DNA of 64,000 bases from Saprospiraceae bacterium (GTDB taxonomy: Bacteria; Bacteroidota; Bacteroidia; Chitinophagales; Saprospiraceae): assembly GCA_019187365.1 (NCBI GenBank), contig JABARE010000029.1:1-64000 (forward strand). Reading direction: 5' to 3'. Position numbers and translations under genes: made by a program. The notes under the pieces were generated by a model. That model made no database searches and was not told the origin of the DNA. It saw only the letters and a program-made list of their open reading frames with translations. Shown one piece after another: positions 1 through 7,978 of the stretch (the first letter of the stretch is position 1; each line of letters starts with the position of its first letter).

Positions 1-67
1 CGCCCTGTCCCAGGGCTTCTTTGAGGATTTTAAGCTTCTCCTCACGGCTGAATTTTCGCTTTTCCAT
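1..67 (-). CDS. IS3-like transposase OrfA, N-terminal end only
   Basis: The minus strand encodes the first 22 residues of a protein starting MEKRKFSREEKLKILKEA and leaving the window at base 1. That start is typical of the helix-turn-helix OrfA subunit of IS3-family transposases in Bacteroidota, which binds the element's terminal repeats. The ATG is at 67-65. The rest of the element lies outside the window, so the family call rests on this short peptide. The element points outward and sits directly against a decapitated gene. Confidence 0.6.
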   Translation of the reverse strand, partial: MEKRKFSREEKLKILKEALGQG

Positions 68-126
68 AGACAAAGATTACATTTTTTTATGTGTAACTTC
101 GTCTGATTGTTTAGGGGGCCGAAACA
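1..126. mobile_element. Terminal part of an IS3-like insertion sequence
   Basis: This stretch holds the start of the transposase gene (ATG at 67) plus roughly 50-60 bases of leader and terminal repeat. The exact end is not proven. A stop codon at 112-114 shows that the neighbouring gene frame is foreign upstream of 115. A TG...CA type terminus fits at 126, where the plus strand ends GAAACA. The other end, and any target duplication, are outside the window. Confidence 0.5.
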
Positions 127-441
127 CTGACCACTGCAGAGGGCCTGAAGGCTTCCATGCACCTGTTTCAGCCGCAACACTTCATCATGCCTTTTGCCGC
201 CCATGCGCTCGGAACGTTTTCAGGAGCTTTCATCGCCGTTTCACTTTCCGGAACTCGACCCATCGCCGCCGCAATGGCCGTTGGACTGGTCTTTCTTGTT
301 GGTGGGATCATCAACGTCGTCATGTTGCCGTCGCCACTGTGGTTTACCCTGACAGACCTCCTGCTTGCCTACCTATCCATGGCCTGGCTTGGAACACAGC
401 TCTCCAGAAGAATTTTCCGGACCGGCACTCCTTTGACCTGA
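115..441 (+). pseudogene. Small integral membrane protein, 5' end removed by IS insertion
   Basis: The open frame runs from a stop at 112-114 to a stop at 439-441 and encodes a hydrophobic protein with about three membrane segments (motifs AHALGTFSGAFIA, FLVGGIINVVMLPSP, DLLLAYLSMAWLG). This pattern resembles a common uncharacterised Bacteroidota membrane protein of about 130-140 residues. Recognisable sequence already begins at LTTAEGLKASMHLF (127 onward), before the first ATG at 157, so the N-terminus with its start codon is missing and IS-like DNA lies in its place. An internal start at 157 would give a 94-residue product, probably not functional. No function is known. Confidence 0.6.
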
Positions 442-565
442 GTTCTCTCAGAACAGATTTCATTGCTGCTTATCTAAATTCCAGACATGGAGGAATTTCC
501 ACGAAAGCGCAGCGTGTTGCCTCTCCTTGTTTGTCTTAGACTGAGACCTGACTTGTTGTTTGCGT

Positions 566-2671
566 TCAGGGCGTCAGATGCATTGCCAGCCAGGCATGCA
601 ACTCCCTATAGAAAAACCTGCTGTTTTCTGCTTTGAGGATCCAGTGGTTCTCTTCCGGAAAGACGATGAGCCTGGATGGCACTCTCCTGCGTTGCAACAC
701 GTTCCAGGTTTCAATGCTGTTGTTGAGCGGAACCCGGAAGTCCTGCTCTCCTACTGTGACGAGCATGGGCGTTTGAAACTGTTCTGCATAAAAGACAGGA
801 TTCTGATCCTTCCAAAGCGCCGCTCCGGACCAGGGGGTGCCGCCGTTGATGACCTCCCGGTGGAAAATGGCATCGCTGGTTCCCCATTGGGAAATGCTGT
901 TGACCAGACCCGCGTGGCTGATCAGACAACGGTAATGCCGGGTCGTGGCCTGCATCCAGTTGGCTAAATGCCCGCCATAGCTGGCTCCCCCTGCAGCCTG
1001 CCGGCCACCGTCAATCCATGTATATTTGTTAATGACATATGCCGCCGCCTCGTTGATCTCCTCTGCTGGACCCCGGAAGGGGTCGCCCAGAATGTCCTGG
1101 GAAAATTTCTCACCATATCCTGTTGAGCCCGTATAATCCGTCAGCAACACCACATAACCGGGACTGGCTAACAAGTGATAGTTCCATCGGTACGACCAGG
1201 ACTCTTTCCATGACCCCGCAGGCCCGCCATGCATCACGACAAAAAGCGGGTATTTCCTTTTGGGGTCAAAATGCGGAGGTTTGATCAGCAGGTTGCGGAT
1301 CTGTTTGCCGCGACGGCTCTGGAACCAAAAGGTTTCGCTTCCCGATAACTCCACGCTATCCAATGCCTGGAGATTCCACCTGGTCAATGGTATGATCTCT
1401 CCCCGTTCGTCAATGCGTACGATTTCCGAAGGTGCATCCACGCTCTCCCAATTCACCAGACAAACCGTTGGTACATTGTCCGACAACGAAAGTCCGGAAA
1501 GAGAACCCTTGTTCGCCCGATCAATGCGGTGCATCTCACTGCCGTCTGTTTTGCAATGGTATGCGCGGTTGCGGCCCTTGTCTTCGGCAATAAAATATAT
1601 GCCTTCTCCGATCAAAGAATATTCCAGTATTTCGCGATCCAGCGAATCTCCAACGACCAGCGCCGAATCCATTTTGGGCCAGCGGTAACGAACGAGGCGC
1701 GTCAGGTTGTACACCTGTCCGTTGTTGGCGGCGGTTCGCATGCAATAGAGGTAATCTCCCTTCTTCGAAAACTGCGGTGACGCAAATTGCATGGCTTTTT
1801 CCGAGTATCGGCTCACCATTCCATTGGAAACATCCATCTGGTAGATCTGTCCTTCCGCTTCGCGGTATGCCTGGGTTTCCCACTCGTCGGATCCGGTAAA
1901 AACTATACTTTTTCCATCCGGACTCCAGCAGGCGCGGTCCAGATAAAACCCGGAACTGTCGGCCAATGCAAAACCGGCAAACAGGTTGCGCGCTTCGCTG
2001 CTGTCGATGTGCTGAACATAAAGGTGTGCGCGCTTATCGTCGCGCCAGGTATCCCAGTTGCGTATTGGAAAATGGGTGTAAACGCGTGCCTGATAGGGCA
2101 AGGCTTTCTTTTCGGCCGATTTTTTCGCGTTGCAGCTGTCGTGAAAGCACGTTGGAAAATGCGAACTGGTAAAGAGTAGCATCTTGCCGTCGGGTCGCCA
2201 GACCGGCGACCGGGCTCCCGTGTTAAGGCGCGTCAGCCGTTGGGCTTCGCCTCCATCTTTCATGTTCAACAGATAAACCTGGGCAAACTCGTCTCCTTCG
2301 CGCTTTGCAGTAAAGGCAAGGTACCGGCCGTCAGGACTCCAGGCATAGGATCCTTCTCCCGCCTTGCCCGTCGTTATGCGTCGGGGCTGAGAAGTAGCGT
2401 CTACCGGTGCAAGCCACAAGTCGCTTACCTGTTCCCCCTGTTTATAGGAAGGTTCGGTCACCGAATGGACAAACCATTTTCCGTCAGGGCTGACGGCAGG
2501 TGTCCCAACGCGATACAACATCCACATGGACTCATGGGTTATAGCTGGTTTTTTCTGGCATTGTGGAACCGTTGGCAACAAAACCCATACCGCCATAAGT
2601 ACATAGAAGACACCCCCTTTTATGAGAGTCGTTCTTTTCCAATTCAATTTTGCCCTTTGCCCCGAACTCAT
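566..2671 (-). CDS. S9 family prolyl oligopeptidase-type peptidase
   Basis: This 701-residue exported serine peptidase resembles dipeptidyl/acylaminoacyl peptidases. An N-terminal hydrophobic segment (VFYVLMAVWVLL) suggests export or membrane anchoring. Next comes a TolB/WD40-like propeller with repeated SPDGK motifs (SPDGKWFVHS, SPDGRYLAFT, RPDGKMLLFT, SPDGKSIVFT). The C-terminal alpha/beta-hydrolase domain has the nucleophile box GGASYGG near residue 560, the acid in GEQDFRVP and the histidine in EENHW. The ATG at 2671 is chosen because it overlaps the upstream stop as ATGA; a TTG at 2680 would add three residues. It is translationally coupled to the DUF2541 lipoprotein gene. Likely role: periplasmic peptide degradation. 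Confidence 0.9.
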   Translation of the reverse strand: MSSGQRAKLNWKRTTLIKGGVFYVLMAVWVLLPTVPQCQKKPAITHESMWMLYRVGTPAVSPDGKWFVHSVTEPSYKQGEQVSDLWLAPVDATSQPRRITTGKAGEGSYAWSPDGRYLAFTAKREGDEFAQVYLLNMKDGGEAQRLTRLNTGARSPVWRPDGKMLLFTSSHFPTCFHDSCNAKKSAEKKALPYQARVYTHFPIRNWDTWRDDKRAHLYVQHIDSSEARNLFAGFALADSSGFYLDRACWSPDGKSIVFTGSDEWETQAYREAEGQIYQMDVSNGMVSRYSEKAMQFASPQFSKKGDYLYCMRTAANNGQVYNLTRLVRYRWPKMDSALVVGDSLDREILEYSLIGEGIYFIAEDKGRNRAYHCKTDGSEMHRIDRANKGSLSGLSLSDNVPTVCLVNWESVDAPSEIVRIDERGEIIPLTRWNLQALDSVELSGSETFWFQSRRGKQIRNLLIKPPHFDPKRKYPLFVVMHGGPAGSWKESWSYRWNYHLLASPGYVVLLTDYTGSTGYGEKFSQDILGDPFRGPAEEINEAAAYVINKYTWIDGGRQAAGGASYGGHLANWMQATTRHYRCLISHAGLVNSISQWGTSDAIFHREVINGGTPWSGAALWKDQNPVFYAEQFQTPMLVTVGEQDFRVPLNNSIETWNVLQRRRVPSRLIVFPEENHWILKAENSRFFYRELHAWLAMHLTP

Positions 2672-3066
2672 CTTCCCCAAACGGCTACGCGGGCTCTGCC
2701 CCGTCCACGTCCCTTGGTTTCATACCAGAATTCAATTTTTTTCAGGTTTCGCCGTCCTCCCTGAAGGTCAATGATCCGGGACTGTCCTCCCTGCGGGATT
2801 TTGCTGCGGAGGGCGACGTCTTGTACCCCCCCATTGTCGAAATGCACCTTCATGTCGTACATGCGCAGCGGGGCGTCGGTTACGCGAACGACGATCTGCG
2901 AGTAGGAATCTCTTAGGTCACCAAGGTGAATGGCGTCGTGGTCGATACCAAAGGTCACCCATTTGTCGCCAATGAATTTCCATCCATCGGACTCGACAGG
3001 CTTAGTTTGGGCGCAGGAACTCAGCGCGGCGGCACTGACGGAAAGGCAAAAGAACAATCGCTTCAT
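2668..3066 (-). CDS. DUF2541-family lipoprotein
   Basis: This 132-residue protein has a lipoprotein signal peptide (MKRLFFCLSVSAAALSSC, Cys18). The mature part matches the DUF2541 pattern: a GD motif, MYDMKVHFDNGG, then IIDLQGGRRNLKKIEFWY and a basic GRGRGRARVAVWG tail. The family is widespread and its biochemical role is unknown. It is first in a two-gene operon; its TGA overlaps the ATG of the S9 peptidase, so both products probably act in the periplasm. Confidence 0.8.
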   Translation of the reverse strand: MKRLFFCLSVSAAALSSCAQTKPVESDGWKFIGDKWVTFGIDHDAIHLGDLRDSYSQIVVRVTDAPLRMYDMKVHFDNGGVQDVALRSKIPQGGQSRIIDLQGGRRNLKKIEFWYETKGRGRGRARVAVWGR

Positions 3067-3156
3067 GGTTGCTGTTTTTTACAAAGATAGGGTTTGTGTT
3101 TGTTCGATGCCGAAGGGCCTTTCTTTGCATCGCTCAGGATAACCCGTCATTCTGGC

Positions 3157-3164
3157 TAATTTCG
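3157..3164 (+). promoter_or_regulatory. Candidate Bacteroidota -7 element of mnmG
   Basis: TAATTTCG resembles the TAnnTTTG -7 element used by the primary sigma factor of Bacteroidota. It ends 10 bases before the mnmG ATG at 3175, implying a leader of only a few bases. No clear -33 TTTG box is seen at the usual spacing. Confidence 0.45.
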
Positions 3165-3174
3165 CACGCAATTT

Positions 3175-5040
3175 ATGTTTTCGGATTACGACGTCATCGT
3201 TGTCGGAGCAGGTCACGCGGGCTGTGAAGCCGCTCTGGCCGCAGCAAACCGGTCCTGCCGCGTTATGCTGGTCACGATGAACATGCAGACCATTGCCCAG
3301 ATGTCGTGCAATCCTGCAATGGGGGGCGTCGCAAAGGGGCAAATCGTCCGGGAGATCGATGCCCTTGGGGGGGCTTCCGGCATCGTTACCGATGAAACGC
3401 GGGTACAATTCCGGATGCTTAACCGGTCAAAGGGTCCAGCCATGTGGAGTCCGCGGGCCCAAAGCGACCGCAATTTGTTCGCCCGGAGGTGGCGTACCCT
3501 GCTGGAGGCCCATCCGGGCATCGATTTCTGGCAGGATACCGTTCGCGAACTCATCGTTGAAGGGGGCGCTGCCAGGGGGGTCATCACTACCATGGGGCAC
3601 CGGATCACCGGTCGCGCGGTCATTCTGACCAACGGGACCTTCCTCAACGGCGTCATCCACATTGGAGAAAAACAATACGGCGGTGGCCGTGCTGGAGAAC
3701 GCGCCGTTACGGGCCTCACGGAACAACTGCAGTCACTCGGCTTCGAAAGCGGCAGAATGAAAACCGGCACTCCCCCCCGACTAGACGGCCGCAGCATTGA
3801 TTATTCACGTCTTGAAATTCAGCCAGGCGACCAAAATCCATCGCGATTCTCCTTTCTCCCCACGCGTGTTCCCGAAAAACAACTGTGTTGTCACATCGCC
3901 TATACGCGTCCCGGGGTTCACGAAGTTTTGCGCACCGGATTTGCCCGCAGCCCCATGTTCTCCGGACGGATTACCGGTGTGGGGCCTCGCTACTGTCCAT
4001 CCATTGAAGACAAAATCGACCGCTTCGCAGACCGCGACCGTCATCAACTCTTTGTAGAACCCGAAGGCTGGGACACTTGCGAAGTGTACCTAAACGGATT
4101 TTCTTCGTCCCTGCCGGAAGAGGTACAATTCAGTGCACTGCGCAGGATTGAAGGCTTCGAAAATGTGCGCATGTTCCGCCCCGGATATGCCATTGAATAC
4201 GATTATTTCCCTCCGACTCAGCTGATGCTGAGCCTGGAAACGCGCTTGGTAGCAAACCTCTTTTTCGCAGGCCAGATCAACGGCACCACCGGTTACGAGG
4301 AAGCTGCCTGCCAGGGCCTGGTCGCCGGAATCAATGCAGCGCTTAAACTCCGGGACGAACAACCGTTCGTATTGTCTCGTTCCGAGGCTTACATCGGGGT
4401 ATTGATCGACGACCTGGTTAACAAGGGGACGGAAGAGCCGTACCGCATGTTCACCTCGAGGGCTGAATTCCGCATCATGCTGCGACAGGACAACGCTGAC
4501 CTGCGGCTTACTCCAAGGGCCGCAGCTACCAGCATGCAATCACTCGGTCCCCGCCTCGAAAGGGTGCAGCAAAAACTCGAAGCCCATCAAACGGTGTTGC
4601 GCGTTCTCCAATCCTCCTCGGTGACTCCCGACCAGATCAACCCGTATCTGTCGTCCATTGGCTCGGCACCGCTTGAATCCCGGACGCGGCTGCTTCATAT
4701 CCTGACAAGGCCTAATGTGCAGCTCTCCGCCCTTCGCCTGGTCGTTCCAGAAATCGACGCCTCTCTTGCGCCGATCGATCCCGAATTCGCCGAGAGCGCT
4801 GAAATACAGATCAAGTACGAAGGCTACGCCCGGAAAGAACAGGAAATGGCGGAAAAGCTTCTACGCCTGGAACACATAAAACTTCACCCCGATTTCGACT
4901 ACCACGCCCTCAACGCACTGAGCATGGAGGCCCGGACCAAGTTAAGTCGCGTTAAACCCGCTTCCATAGGTCAAGCCAGTCGCATCAGCGGCGTGAGCCC
5001 CTCCGATATTTCAATCCTGCTCGTTTTCCTCGGGCGCTGA
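3175..5040 (+). CDS. mnmG: tRNA uridine-5-carboxymethylaminomethyl modification enzyme MnmG
   Basis: This FAD-dependent enzyme works with MnmE to modify the wobble uridine of certain tRNAs. At 621 residues it has the usual family length. The N-terminal dinucleotide fold reads VVGAGHAGCEAALAAA; signatures follow as MSCNPAMGGVAKGQIVREID, GTFLNG, GRMKTGTPPRL and GQINGTTGYEEAACQGLVAG. The C-terminal MnmE-interacting domain ends with SRISGVSPSDISILL. In many bacteria this gene (gidA) lies near the origin; here it is 57 kb from the candidate oriC. A copy of the dispersed palindrome sits inside the gene at 4355-4370. Confidence 0.97.
   Translation: MFSDYDVIVVGAGHAGCEAALAAANRSCRVMLVTMNMQTIAQMSCNPAMGGVAKGQIVREIDALGGASGIVTDETRVQFRMLNRSKGPAMWSPRAQSDRNLFARRWRTLLEAHPGIDFWQDTVRELIVEGGAARGVITTMGHRITGRAVILTNGTFLNGVIHIGEKQYGGGRAGERAVTGLTEQLQSLGFESGRMKTGTPPRLDGRSIDYSRLEIQPGDQNPSRFSFLPTRVPEKQLCCHIAYTRPGVHEVLRTGFARSPMFSGRITGVGPRYCPSIEDKIDRFADRDRHQLFVEPEGWDTCEVYLNGFSSSLPEEVQFSALRRIEGFENVRMFRPGYAIEYDYFPPTQLMLSLETRLVANLFFAGQINGTTGYEEAACQGLVAGINAALKLRDEQPFVLSRSEAYIGVLIDDLVNKGTEEPYRMFTSRAEFRIMLRQDNADLRLTPRAAATSMQSLGPRLERVQQKLEAHQTVLRVLQSSSVTPDQINPYLSSIGSAPLESRTRLLHILTRPNVQLSALRLVVPEIDASLAPIDPEFAESAEIQIKYEGYARKEQEMAEKLLRLEHIKLHPDFDYHALNALSMEARTKLSRVKPASIGQASRISGVSPSDISILLVFLGR
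4355..4370. repeat. Dispersed palindrome, copy 1 (in mnmG)
   Basis: ACGAAC-AACC-GTTCGT is a perfect match to the RC(T/G/A)AAC-N4-GTT(A/C/T)GY motif found ten times in the window. It lies wholly within coding sequence. Confidence 0.6.
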
Positions 5041-5068
5041 TCCCAACGATGCGGACAAGGCATCATTC

Positions 5069-6307
5069 TCAACTCGTTTCATAATAATCCAGATCGCGGG
5101 CAAACGTCTCCGATAGCGACCAGGTTGAAAGACCACTCAGCAAAATACATCCTCCCCCGACGATCCACGTGGCGCCTTCTATGCCAAGGTATCCGAGCAG
5201 GTAGTTGAACGACAGGGTAATTGGAATGACCGCGCCCCGCACAAAATTGGGTACCGTCGTCGTAACCGTTGCCCGGATGTTGGTGCCAAATTGCTCTGCG
5301 GCCATGCTGACAAACAATGCCCAGAATCCCGCTGCGAGCCCCAACAAAAATGTCAATGAGTAGAAAGCGGTCAACCCAATGCCCTTGGCATAGAGGTAAA
5401 CGAACGTTAGTAAGCCGGTAAAAATGAGGTAAGAAAAGATCACTTTCCTGCGACTTCTCCAGACCTGACTCAACCATCCGCTGAGCAGGTCGCCAACAGA
5501 CAACCCTATATAGGCATACATGATCGAATCGGCAACGGAAACCCGTTCCTGAATGCCGAGCAGCACACCATATTTGTCGGAAAATTTGATGAGAATGCCG
5601 ATGACAAACCATACGGGCAGGCCTACCAATATGCTGGCAAGGTATTTTTTAAAAATGGCCTTCCCTTTAAAGAGCATAAAGAAATTTCCCTTTTGAACCG
5701 CGGTCTTTTGCAAACTGGTGAACATGCCACTTTCGAACGTCCCGACGCGGAATCCTAGCAAAACAAGCCCCAGCACCCCACCAATGATGTATGAGATCTG
5801 CCACTCGGTAAGACGGGCAATGAGGTTCGCGGCAACGGCGCCAAGAACGCCTGCAGATACGATGATCATGGTGCCCCAGCCCCTGCGCTCGCGTTCAATC
5901 ACCTCCGACACGAGGGTGATTGCTGCACCCAACTCTCCGCTAAGGCCAAATCCCGCAATCAGACGGACGACCTTGTATGTGGTAATGTCGGTAACAAATG
6001 CATTGGCAATGTTGGCCAGGGAGTAAATGAGTATCGATGAAAACAATACAGATTTTCTGCCCAGCTTGTCGCCGAGAACGCCAAAAACTACGCCGCCAAG
6101 CAACATTCCCCCCATTTGCCAGAGAAAGAGCAGGTAATCGTATCGCGCAGTCTGATCCGGTGACAGCTTCAGCCCTTTTTCAAGGGATTCCCTTCCGACA
6201 ATGTTGAACAACTGCAGGTCGTAAATGTCGACGAAGTATCCCAGCGCGGCAACCAGTACGGGAATGGTAAGTATTTTGCTGGTTGGTGTACGGTGTTGCA
6301 AATTCAT
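5069..6307 (-). CDS. MFS transporter, metabolite/sugar symporter type
   Basis: This 412-residue inner-membrane protein has about twelve membrane segments. The loop between segments 2 and 3 carries the MFS signature GVLGDKLGRKS, and segment 4 has RLIAGFGLSGELGAAITLV, as in the metabolite:H+ symporter group. ATG at 6307 is preferred over the TTG two codons upstream. The substrate cannot be read from sequence. The gene is convergent with mnmG. A near-match to the dispersed palindrome (GTAAAC-GAAC-GTTAGT) is inside it at 5396-5411. Confidence 0.85.
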   Translation of the reverse strand: MNLQHRTPTSKILTIPVLVAALGYFVDIYDLQLFNIVGRESLEKGLKLSPDQTARYDYLLFLWQMGGMLLGGVVFGVLGDKLGRKSVLFSSILIYSLANIANAFVTDITTYKVVRLIAGFGLSGELGAAITLVSEVIERERRGWGTMIIVSAGVLGAVAANLIARLTEWQISYIIGGVLGLVLLGFRVGTFESGMFTSLQKTAVQKGNFFMLFKGKAIFKKYLASILVGLPVWFVIGILIKFSDKYGVLLGIQERVSVADSIMYAYIGLSVGDLLSGWLSQVWRSRRKVIFSYLIFTGLLTFVYLYAKGIGLTAFYSLTFLLGLAAGFWALFVSMAAEQFGTNIRATVTTTVPNFVRGAVIPITLSFNYLLGYLGIEGATWIVGGGCILLSGLSTWSLSETFARDLDYYETS

Positions 6308-6430
6308 GTTCAAATATAAAGAGCACCTCGAAAAACTCAGTTTTGATACCAGAATGAACAGGGCTGACCTCCCCCATTTGTTATCACAGATTTTGCAACC
6401 ATCCCTGCGCTGCTGGGATTCGGGGTCCTT

Positions 6431-6883
6431 TCAGGCCTTTAACGCCGCTTCGTAGTGCCGGATCCATTCGTCCGGGCTGATCTTTCTGCATAGTGCACCG
6501 ATCAATTCAAATGGAATATCCTGTGTTTTGCGAAAGCGAATACAACTTTTTCCCATATCCGGCTTCCGGCTGGAATGCTGCGGCCAGCTCTGGAGAAACC
6601 AATCGAGCAGGAGTCCCTGGTACAGGCCCATGTGGTAAAGGGAAATGTAGTGCTTCTGGGCAGCGATGCTCAAAAAGGGAAGTGCCTGACGGGGATCGCA
6701 ATGGTATCCTCCGGGATATAAGCTGTGGGGCACAACGTAAGAGATCATTCCATACTGAATGCATTCCTCAAAACCCTCCGGGAGGTTGGAGAGAATGGTC
6801 TCCCGCAAAGAACGCATGGGCCCCCTGCGATCTTCCGGTAGCGCCTCCAAATAGGCAGCAACCGTTGTAGCTTTTGAAATCAT
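6431..6883 (-). CDS. DUF1801 / YdhG-like protein
   Basis: This 150-residue soluble protein has the DUF1801 pattern: an N-terminal YLEALPEDRRGPMRSLRETIL helix pair, IQYGMISYVVP, ALPFLSIAAQKHYISLYHMG, and the late motif GKSCIRFRK. Related proteins include B. subtilis YdhG (linked to iron delivery to frataxin), but the function here is unproven. ATG at 6883 (MISKATTVAAYLEAL) is chosen over a TTG seven codons earlier because family members start at this point. Confidence 0.75.
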   Translation of the reverse strand: MISKATTVAAYLEALPEDRRGPMRSLRETILSNLPEGFEECIQYGMISYVVPHSLYPGGYHCDPRQALPFLSIAAQKHYISLYHMGLYQGLLLDWFLQSWPQHSSRKPDMGKSCIRFRKTQDIPFELIGALCRKISPDEWIRHYEAALKA

Positions 6884-6998
6884 GGTCCGTTTGCTATGAT
6901 GCAATTTGTTGATGCAAGATATTGCTTCTCCTCCTTTATGGAGGATTTTGGATTTCCCTTCGCGCGGGAAGTCTTACCTTTAGCCAAAATTTGATGCA

Positions 6999-7331
6999 AT
7001 GAAAAAAGTTTTCTTCTTTATGACCCTGTTGTTTTGCCTGGCAGTCCTGAGTTCATGCAAAGAACAAAGCAAAACGGAGGATGCTCCCCAGGTTGAAACA
7101 ACAGCTCCTGCCACCACTCCCGCTCCGGCGGCTGATCCAAATGCCGCGACAAACCCCACAGCTGACCCGAATGCAGCCGCCCAGGCTCCTCCTCCGGCAC
7201 CCGCACAAAATGCCAAAGGCGTATGGCATTACACCTGCGCCAAAGGTTGCGAAGGCGGAGCAGGAACTCAAACGGCCTGTGCCAAGTGCGGCGCACAACT
7301 GGTTCACAACCAGGCATACCACGAACAGTAA
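6999..7331 (+). CDS. Small lipoprotein with Pro/Ala-rich linker and two-Cys-pair metal-binding-like C-terminus
   Basis: This 110-residue lipoprotein has a signal peptide ending LAVLSSC (Cys20), then about 50 residues of Ala/Pro/Thr-rich linker with a repeated TADPNAA unit. The C-terminal module reads WHYTCAKGCEGG...CAKCGAQLVHNQAYH. Its Y-T-C...C-x-x-C-G-x-x-L-V order resembles the heavy-metal-binding (HMBD) zinc-ribbon-like domain, but the usual MHP motif is replaced by AKGC. It is probably tethered to a membrane with a metal-binding head; the metal is unknown. It stands alone behind a TACCTTTAG promoter-like element at about 6976. Confidence 0.75.
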   Translation: MKKVFFFMTLLFCLAVLSSCKEQSKTEDAPQVETTAPATTPAPAADPNAATNPTADPNAAAQAPPPAPAQNAKGVWHYTCAKGCEGGAGTQTACAKCGAQLVHNQAYHEQ

Positions 7332-7499
7332 AGCTTTTCTGGCAGCACTCTTCTGAAAGGAAGCGCCAACACACACTCCCGCTCAGTCGGGGCCATCCCT
7401 CCAACCGGTTTCATTTTCTTTTTCGGTTCAGCCACCCCACCTGAAGCAAGCTTGAGGCTGAACGCGAGCGGCGTTGCAGCAAAGACACAATCCACCAAA

Positions 7500-7943
7500 A
7501 TGGCCAGGACCAGCATTTACCTGAACTTTCCGCATCACACCGAAGAGGCTTTTGCCTTTTACAAAGAAGTTTTTGGCACAGAATACTCAGATGAAATCGC
7601 ACGTTTCAGGGATATACCCCCCCAGGACGGCGTGGCTCCTGTAGAAGAAGCAGACCTCGACCTCGTAATGCACGTTTCTCTTCCTATCCTCGGTGGCTTT
7701 CACCTCATGGGGTCAGATGCTCCCGAATCTCTGGGGGTTCCCCTTTTTCTCGGCAACAACCTACACATCAACCTTGAACCCGATACGCGCAGCGAAACGG
7801 ACCGGCTTTTCAACGCCCTTTCCGAAGGGGGTATCGTTGATATGCCTTTGCAGGATATGTTCTGGGGCGCTTATTACGGAAGTTGCCGCGACCGCTTTGG
7901 CATCCAATGGATGTTCAACTGTACGGAACCCCTGCCAGGCTGA
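7500..7943 (+). CDS. VOC / PhnB-like family protein
   Basis: This 147-residue protein has the vicinal-oxygen-chelate (glyoxalase/bleomycin resistance) fold, PhnB-like subgroup. Motifs are SIYLNFPHHTEEAFAFYKEVFG near the start, HLMGSDAP in the middle, and the C-terminal WGAYYGSCRDRFGIQWMFNC typical of PhnB relatives. ATG at 7500 is chosen over an upstream TTG. The substrate is unknown. It is convergent with aspS. Confidence 0.85.
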   Translation: MARTSIYLNFPHHTEEAFAFYKEVFGTEYSDEIARFRDIPPQDGVAPVEEADLDLVMHVSLPILGGFHLMGSDAPESLGVPLFLGNNLHINLEPDTRSETDRLFNALSEGGIVDMPLQDMFWGAYYGSCRDRFGIQWMFNCTEPLPG

Positions 7944-7978
7944 GACACCCGGTTTTTACAAACAGATACTACCGTCCG

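Noticed and set aside
2240..2764. 174-codon plus-strand frame opposite the S9 peptidase
   Set aside because: Antisense shadow with no family features.
5163..5178. CACGTG core resembling parS (GATCCACGTGGCGCC)
   Set aside because: The flanking TGTT/AACA positions do not match; it is coding sequence of the MFS gene.
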